Source of the DNA: Ceratodon purpureus | Taxonomy: Eukaryota > Streptophyta > Bryopsida > Pseudoditrichales > Ditrichaceae | Assembly (NCBI GenBank): GCA_014871385.1 | Contig: CM026426.1 | Span: forward strand, 23,353,070 to 23,417,069 | Length of the DNA: 64,000 nt | Reading direction: 5' to 3' | Shown here: one piece after another, positions 57,590 to 64,000 of the stretch | Layout of the letters: each line of letters begins with the position of its first letter | Position numbering within the stretch: position 1 is the stretch's first letter | The notes under the pieces: model-generated | The model's input: the letters and a program-made list of their open reading frames with translations, nothing else | Database searches by the model: none | What the model was told of the DNA's origin: nothing | Made by a program: the position numbers and the translations under genes

Positions 57590-58990
57590 AGGGTGAGCCA
57601 AGCAAAATTGATCCATTTTAAAAACCGTCCCACCTACTGTCGTCATAGACAGTAAGCTGGACGGCTCATTAATTTTAAAAAAAATATCAATAACAAAAAG
57701 CCTTTGCAAGTAGAAAAGAGAATCGAAACACCAACACTTTGAGCCTCAATTCATTAAAAAATAAAATTAAAAAAAAAAACCGAAAGGCCCTTAGCAAAGC
57801 AGCCCTTGCAAGTAGCAGTAGAGGAGGGACCCCAATTAACAACAATTGGTGATCAAGCAAAATCGATCCATTTTAAAAACCGTCCCACCTACTGTTGTCA
57901 CAGACAGTAGGCTGGACGGCTCTTAAAATAAAAAAACAAGAAATTATTACAAAGACTTCGTAAGCTGAAAACCGAATCGAAATAGCAACATTTAGAGCAA
58001 CAATAAATTAAAAAATAATATTTTAAAAAAAAGCCGACAGGCCCTTGGCATAGCAGCATTAGAGGAGGGACCCCAATCAACAACAACTAATGGTCAAGCA
58101 AAAACGACCCAGTTAAAAAACCGATCTGCCTACTGTCGTCACAGACAGTAGGCTGGACGGCTTATAAATTATAAAAAGAAATACATATTTCAAAGACTTC
58201 CCAAGCTATCAAGCAACAATTATCTAATAAAAGAAATTTAAAAAAAAGCTGGGTTTCCCCAAGCAAAGAAGCCCTTTCCAGCAGCAGTAGACGAGGGACC
58301 CCACTCAACAACAATATGTGATCAAGCAAAATCAATCCATTTTAAAAACCGTCCCACCTACTGTCGTCATAGACAGTAGGGTGGACGGCTCTTAAATTTA
58401 AAAAAAAACAATAAAAGAAATCCTTTGCAAGCACAAAAGAGAATCGAAACACCAATAGTTCGAGCCACAAATAATTAAAAAATAAAATTAAAAAATAAAA
58501 CCAAAAGGCCCTTAGCAAAGCAGCCCTTGCAAGCAGCAGTAGAGGAGGGACCCCAATCAACAACAACTGGTGATCAAGCAAAAACGTTCCATTTTAAAAA
58601 CCGTCCCACCTACTGTCGTCACAGACAGTAGGCTGGACGGCTCATTAATTTTAAAAAAAAAATCAATAACAAAAAGCCTTTGCAAGCAGAAAAGTGAATC
58701 GAAACACCAATGCGATACAAGCGGAGCAGCCCCAAGCAGCAGCAGCAAAAAAGGGAATCCAAACACCAACATTCTGAGCCACAATTTATTTAAAAATAAA
58801 AATAAAAAAATGCCGAAAGGACCAAAGCAAAGCCGCCCCTACCAGCAGGAGCAGAGGAGGGAACCCTATCACCAACAATGCGTGTGAGCAAAAACCGTCC
58901 CGCCTACTATCGCTGAGGGGTCTTAAAAAAAATTAAGACCGTGAGGGAGTCTCCGTGGCCTACTGTCGTCACAGACAGTAGGCATTAAGA
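57590..58990. repeat. Tandem repeat of 225-265 bp with a CCTACTGTC/GACAGTAGG hairpin
   Basis: Five full units and two partial ones. Each holds a 9-bp-arm hairpin (CCTACTGTC, six bases, GACAGTAGG; near 57626, 57888, 58130, 58356, 58609 and 58961). CTGGACGGCTC, an A-rich stretch and GCAGTAGAGGAGGGACCCCA follow. Units differ by small changes, but the hairpin is well kept. No coding potential is seen. Confidence 0.9.
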
Positions 58991-59067
58991 TTCATCTTCT
59001 CTTCATGGATGTGACCTTGGTAGTGGGTGTCTAGCCTATCCACATCAGATGTCCAGCCTGTCCGCAT

Positions 59068-59135
59068 TGGATGATATGTTGTACTTAGTACAGTGGGTTG
59101 TGGATCTGGAGGTCGGGAGTTTGAATCCCAATGAT
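59068..59135 (+). repeat. tRNA-derived SINE-like fragment
   Basis: TTAGTACAGTGGG resembles a polymerase III A box, and GGTCGGGAGTTTGAATCCC, about 30 bases on, fits a B box and T-arm. The anticodon region is too short for a functional tRNA. The rest of 59136-61560 shows no gene. Confidence 0.35.
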
Positions 59136-61786
59136 GACTTTTGAAGACTGTCCGGATTTTTGGATGGTCTATTTGAGAGCATGGACCATTTGTTAGTTTG
59201 CAAAGTAAAACGTTTGCAAAAGATTTTTCTTTGCAAAGAAGAGGCTGAAGATATGGCTAAAGGCGAGTTTTAACGGTGGTTCAGTTGAGCGAGTTCAATG
59301 ACATTGTCTTGTTCCAAATCCTTGGGGACCGATGAGAGCGCCACCTCTATGAGCTCGAAGATATAGCATTGAATTTGACTTAAAATTCTCCAATCTCCCC
59401 CATATTCTACAAACCATCAAAAAAAATTGACAAGCCGTATACGGTATCCAATAGCAAGCATGCACTTCCATGCAGATTTTGCAAGTATATCACCTGTTGT
59501 TGCATCTCAAGAAGCTGACGTTCCAAAGTCCATCCTTTGGAATACATGACAAGCATAAAATGTGATGAAAATCTTTAGGCTAGTACCCAATTAACTCAGA
59601 GACAACGGTACTTGGATCTCCATAGCCGTGACCAACGCAAATACCGAGCATCTCATATGGATGCTTGCTTCTCGATAGATACTTTGAGTCTGTACATCAG
59701 ATTAGTTCAAAGCTTAAAACGTGGATAACTTCCTTCTAAGATGTATCCTCTTAGTAGCTTACGTCTGTTTGCTGTGGATTCTGCAATTGTCTTTGAGGTC
59801 AACAGAGAACAAGAAACTGTAGCTGAATTAAATCTTTGTGATCTGCACGTCAAGCGTATATGCATATACAATCTCACCACATCATTTACTAACACCTTAC
59901 ATGTCATGTCTAAAATACTACTGCTAGAAGATATTCCTGTGAATGCCTCCGCATTTGTACATAATATGAACTCTTGTGAATGGTAATCTTGAACGACAGT
60001 ACACGAATCACATCTGCAATTGCTGAAGGTGCTTTTTGTAGAACTCTACTCCTTCAATATGCTTTGACAGACTTGGCTCTGTAGCATATGAATGATTTCT
60101 GAAAAATCACTTCCTACATTTTTGTGCAACACTTTGAATTTGTAGCTCAGCTATTACGAAGTTCCATCATATGAGCATTCAATTGTCTTCATACACCCAC
60201 CTGCAGAGCCCCAGCAAACTAAGGTATGCTCGCTTTTTCCAAAAGGATTGAATATTAAATGAATTTGTGTTGTCTCTATTTACTAAAATTTTGATCTAAG
60301 TTGTGTGACCCGCTGATTATCAGACCATTCAGCAGCTGATAACATATAACATTTGAAAAGTAAAAAAAATAATTGAAGAGAATACTGCCTTCCATCCACG
60401 GATCTCTGCCTGAAAATCACTGTGGAGTATCATATTCGAGGGACTCAACATCTAGAATTAAACAATGGGGTACATAGTAATATTATTTTTTAACAGTAGC
60501 ATTCACTCTTAATGACAGAAGGTTGGTTGTGGCCCCAACATATAAGATGATTGGCGGCAAATTCTGACAAGCTTCAAGGTGGTTGGAGTATCACCAGCTT
60601 TTAAGGTAGCAGCACCTGAAACCATCTCAGCTTTCTGAGCCTTTTTGCTGGTTGAATGGCACAGTTGGTGTGGAAAAATACACAAAGGTTGGATAATCAT
60701 AGAGAATATGGTTTTTAGAAATTTAATTTTTTGTGAATTTTACCAATCTAAAATCAAAAGTTCTAATAAATGGTGATAGGAGGGTGCTAGAATTATTTCT
60801 AAGTGAACCAAGAACCAAGAAAGACTCTTGTTGATTAAAGCTACTTACATACATCCATTTGTTGCTTTAGGTTACTTCCATTTATTAGTGCAACTACGTC
60901 GACCAGTTGGTCCTTTTGGAATATTGGTACTCTTATCTAATGCACCATAACCACATCATTAGATAAGTCGTTATACTAGCTACCCTCCAAGAAAAATTTG
61001 ACTTTTCTTTTTGGGAAATAAAAGGTTCACTCTTCAAAAACAAACTTGATTTTGAAACGATTGAATATTTTCAAAATAAGTAGATCACTAAATTGAATGT
61101 CATTAATATGGGATCCACTCACCTAAGCAATGGCCTTCATTGATACACCAAACTGAAAATGATATGAAAGAAATGAAGAAAATAAAGTGAAAGTAATATG
61201 AAAGATAAAATTAAATGAAAGAACTCTTTCGACTCAATTAACAATTTAGATAGAATAAAGGAAGTTAATAAAAAATACAAGATAATTATATAAAAAAAGA
61301 AAAAGAAAAGATGAAAGGCATGTAGACGAGAATAGATGAATTCTAGTAATGTTAAGAAAATGTTACGATATTAAATGTTACTTGATCCCTCTTAAGAGCT
61401 TCAATACCAATACATTTTAAGTAGTAATTTGCATATAAATGTGAGGAGATAAGGGGAATTAATGTATGCGTGAACCAGTTAGAAGGAGCTGGAGCATAGT
61501 AATTGGTGCACGTCAAAAAATTAATCACCAAGAAAAGAGAAAACGAACTACAAATTCAATGAAAATACTGTAATTAGTCCACGGTTATAGGGTCAATTAA
61601 ATTACTAAAATAAGATTATTTCTAAAAATATACATAGAATATTCGAATCTTCTAATTTTATATTATATTTTTAGTAAAAAAATTGCTATTTTTAGGTTCT
61701 GTCCCCCATTCTGTGCTCTCCGCTCTCCAAATCTCCGCTCACCGCTCTCCGCTCTGCGCTCTCCGCTCACGTACAAGCTACGTCCA

Positions 61787-61797
61787 AGAACATAAGG
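61787..61797. repeat. Target duplication, right copy (AGAACATAAGG)
   Basis: An exact repeat of 54287-54297, directly next to the right inverted repeat of the Mutator-like element and inside the CACTA coding region. Confidence 0.85.
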
Positions 61798-62039
61798 TGC
61801 GTGTGGCATGAATAGCCGGCCGTCTCTGCCGTCGGTCTGTCCGAGCCATAAGTTAGACCTCACTCCCATATCTTTGAAGTCCATGCGTCCTCGAGGAAAG
61901 TCAGCCTCCCCAAACAGAGTCTTTATTATATTTTCACAAAGGTTTTTCTCGCAATGCATGACGTCCAAGGTATGCCTGATGAGCAAGTCCTACACCACAT
62001 TGACGGCCACGGTCAAAATTCTAAAATTCTATATATTTC

Positions 62040-62200
62040 TTTGGGATGACAAAAAGTGACGTTTTCAAGTGACATAGGTTGACAGGGTTTAACGGTGTTC
62101 AGTGTTTAAAGTGACGGTACTCTATGTCACAGGTTCATCATTTAAAGACATCGTGGTGACGCAGGATAACAGAGTTTTAAGTTACGGTGCGTCTCCTGCA
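62040..62200. repeat. TNP2 intron made of degenerate GTGAC repeats
   Basis: Words like GTGACGTTTTCAAGTGACATA and GTGACGGTACTCTATG recur. They resemble the subterminal repeats at 51130-52075, although this is an intron of the transposase gene. Confidence 0.5.
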
Positions 62201-63179
62201 CTTAAACGTAATGACGACTGGAGGAAAAATAAAAAGTAATAAGCGGCATGGCCCAAACCTTCCAATATGGAAGGGAGAAAAGCGCGGAAATTCTCTTCAC
62301 TCCGTGCCGCCTCACAGGATTGCCTGGACCGTCTCTCCTGCCACCAGAGGCAATGTACGCCTCCCTTTCTTGTGCAAATTGCAGGACATCATTGCCTGTC
62401 ATCCTTGAACAGGAACAAACTCTCTCTTCAAGACCGTTGAAGCGCATATCGGTACGGAATGCATGGTCCTCCGGAAGACGCTGGCGTGCACCTACGTACA
62501 CTATCTTCTGGCCGTTCGGGCCCCTCGCACTTCTGGAAACAATGTTCGGACCACAAACTGGGCAAGCTCTGTAGCCCTTGGTTTGTTGTCCAGAAATCAA
62601 TCCATAAGCGGGAAAATCTGAAATTGTCCACAATAACAGGCCACGGAGGGTGAAGGACCTCTCGGCTGGATCTGCTGAAGCGTCCACAGTTGGTACGCCT
62701 CCCTAGAGGGCATGCAATTCTTCCAAAAGTGGCGCAATAAAAACATCTATGTTCTTGTCCGTTGGTGACTCCTTGCCCAAAATTAAAATGCTCAGCATGA
62801 TGAAAAAGCGTTTTGTGAGTAACCACGGCGGTAGATTGTAAATTATCAGGAGAACAGGCCACGTTGAATGTGACGTACTCCGAACCGAAAAAGGGTTCAG
62901 GCCATCAAGTAACAATGCCATGCACACGTTTCGGTTTTCCGCTTGAAATGTGGGATCTATGACTCCAATGTGTCTCCAAGCGGGACTGTCGATTACGGAG
63001 TCCATTACGAGCTTGTCATCCCCGTTCGTGGTCACCCCGCGCTCTGAATGCCATTTCAGAAGCTTTGCAATTGCAGGAGAGCCAAACATGCGCCTCAACC
63101 TTGGAATAAGGGGAAAGTGCCTTACAACCTTTGTCGGTGCTGTCTTCGTACCTTCATACAGATACAGAGAACAGTACAT

Positions 63180-63430
63180 CACGTTACAGATGCCACAAAT
63201 TGTGTGACACATGACACAAACAATGCGTCTAAGATGACATGAATGCATTCTTAATGGTGACATAAAGTGCGTTTCAAATGACATAGACTGAGTTATTCAT
63301 GACATAAATTACGTCTCCAATGACATATACTGACTTACAGATGTAGAAAACTGAGTTGCAGATGACATAAGGTGCGTTACGGATAACACACACTGAAATT
63401 CCTTATGACATACACTACGTTACAAATGAC
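63180..63430. repeat. TNP2 intron made of about 26-bp ATGACATA repeats
   Basis: About ten degenerate units of the form ATGACATANACTGAGTTNCA fill nearly the whole intron between the TNP2 exons. It begins and ends close to the exon borders. Confidence 0.7.
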
Positions 63431-64000
63431 ATAGAGTACCTTCTCTATATCTGCTTTTCCCGCAGCGGGGACATGATTCGCAGTCCGCGTGCTCACCACG
63501 AAATAGAATACAACATGCAGGACAAGCATGTATAACATTGTACACTAGTCCGAGTGCCTGCAGCATTATCTTTGCCTTGTAGTGCTTTGCAGGCAAGACG
63601 TTTCCTTTTGGAAGAAGCTCCCCCGGCAGATAATGAAGCAGCTCAGTTACAAATGCGGTGCTCACCCCATGCGTCGTGCACACTGTCATGATGACAACCA
63701 CTGCTGAAATTAGGCTTACAGGACTACCTGGATACACTGGATGTGAGGCCTCCAAATATAGTAACTCCAACGCCTCGACTGTGCTATCTGCAAAGTCTGC
63801 TTCATCAGTGTCGTCATTGGGCCTATTCTCGAAATCTTGCGCGATCTCCTGTAATTCTTCAGCGGTTCGCAGAGCGTCCTCAAATTGCTTATGAACATCG
63901 TGGTGGCCAGGCGGATCATCACCTGTGTGTTCGGGTTCAAGATGCTCAAAAACCTCTTCATTGCAGCCATCATTGTCTACCGTCCACTCCTCATCGCTGT

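Larger units (their letters stand above)
54298..61786. mobile_element. Mutator-like element, 7.5 kb, inside the CACTA gene
   Basis: Both ends carry long inverted repeats: GTGAGCGGAGAGCGTAGAGC near 54311 and its mirror CTCTGCGCTCTCCGCTCAC near 61752. GAGAGCACAGAATGG and CCCTATAACCGTGGA follow further in on both sides. A 9-11-bp duplication flanks it, and removing it rejoins the CACTA reading frame (PHAPYVL to LLPQ). No MuDR transposase is recognised. It holds two small ORFs, a methyltransferase-like fragment, a tandem hairpin repeat and a SINE-like piece. Confidence 0.83.
51116..64000 (-). mobile_element. Second CACTA transposon, 3' end inside the window
   Basis: It begins with CACTAGAGCAGAACAAC at 51116, the canonical CACTA start, preceded by CAA as a possible 3-bp target duplication. 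Subterminal GACGT/TAACGT-rich sequence follows, then DUF4216, DUF4218 and TNP2 coding exons on the minus strand. The other end lies beyond 64000. It contains a 7.5-kb Mutator-like insertion at 54298-61786. Confidence 0.85.
61787..64000 (-). pseudogene. CACTA TNP2 transposase exons (5' part), open at the window edge
   Basis: From the right edge, coding is open to 63420 with the TNP2 N-terminal part (HACPACCILFRGEH, CPRCGKSRY). The next exon, from about 63150, has FPLIPRLRRMF, LLLDGLNPF and WPVLLIIYNLPPW and reaches a TAG at 62703-62705. TNP2 proteins have Trp at this site (LW-GV-T-DA), and the frame goes on (GGVPTVDASADP, then GLLLWTISDFPAYGL, YRACPVCGP) to a donor near 62268. The last exon here (HTLDVMHCEKNLCENIIKTL) is cut at 61797 by the Mutator-like element. 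Confidence 0.85.

Noticed and set aside
1-64000. Alternative genetic code with TAG or TGA as sense codons
   Set aside because: All three stops occur inside frames and also as normal terminators (for example TAG after the transposase at 6293 and TGA after the RING gene at 12818); frame shifts are present too. Decay explains the data better.

Overview
The window is nuclear DNA of a eukaryote, almost certainly a green plant or streptophyte alga. It contains spliced genes, TATA-box promoters, two CACTA (En/Spm) transposons with TNP2, DUF4218 and DUF4216 domains, two plant-type hAT transposases with BED and DUF659 domains, and a decayed SUVR-type H3K9 methyltransferase. The long runs of low-complexity DNA and the density of nested transposons suggest a large repeat-rich genome. 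A charophyte such as Chara would fit, but the sequence alone does not prove the species. I see no ordinary housekeeping gene in full; this is an accessory, transposon-built region.

Layout. 1-3203 is the 3' part of a CACTA element on the + strand, with several stop codons. 3204-17089 is the centrepiece: a 13.9-kb hAT transposon with matching terminal inverted repeats and a perfect 8-bp target duplication. All its genes lie on the minus strand: a small coiled-coil protein, a RING-finger protein with a conserved N-terminal domain, the hAT transposase, and a protein-kinase-like protein. Each unit has an upstream array of GGGCGCG-type motifs followed by a TATA box. 17.5-21.3 kb holds two unrecognised genes, one with a clear intron. 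21.9-25.2 kb is an AT-rich island with a decayed SANT/Ulp1-protease element that is itself split by a TTAA-flanked (piggyBac-like) insertion. A 259-bp MITE at 25258 has the same ends as the 13.9-kb hAT.

26-31.5 kb has a decayed zinc-finger gene between a pyrimidine-rich arm and a purine-rich arm carrying the same TTAGGACA motif in opposite orientation. 31.8-35.9 kb holds small coiled-coil and zf-XS-like fragments and tandem repeats. 36-38.3 kb is the SUVR pseudogene. 38.6-50.5 kb is a second hAT region: transposase on +, a RING gene on minus, and a third copy of the N-terminal cargo domain on +. 51116 to beyond the right edge is a second CACTA element on the minus strand. It is split at 54298-61786 by a Mutator-like element with long inverted repeats and a 9-11-bp target duplication.

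How it fits together. The same cargo-gene family (N-terminal domain, coiled coil, RING) occurs beside both hAT transposases, and the cargo of the first hAT lies inside its terminal repeats. The motif arrays and shared TATA/leader modules suggest that cargo and transposase are expressed together. The hAT with kinase and RING cargo is the best candidate for an undescribed system. Most transposon genes are broken by single in-frame stops, strongly biased to TAG and then TGA, as expected from decay of methylated cytosines.
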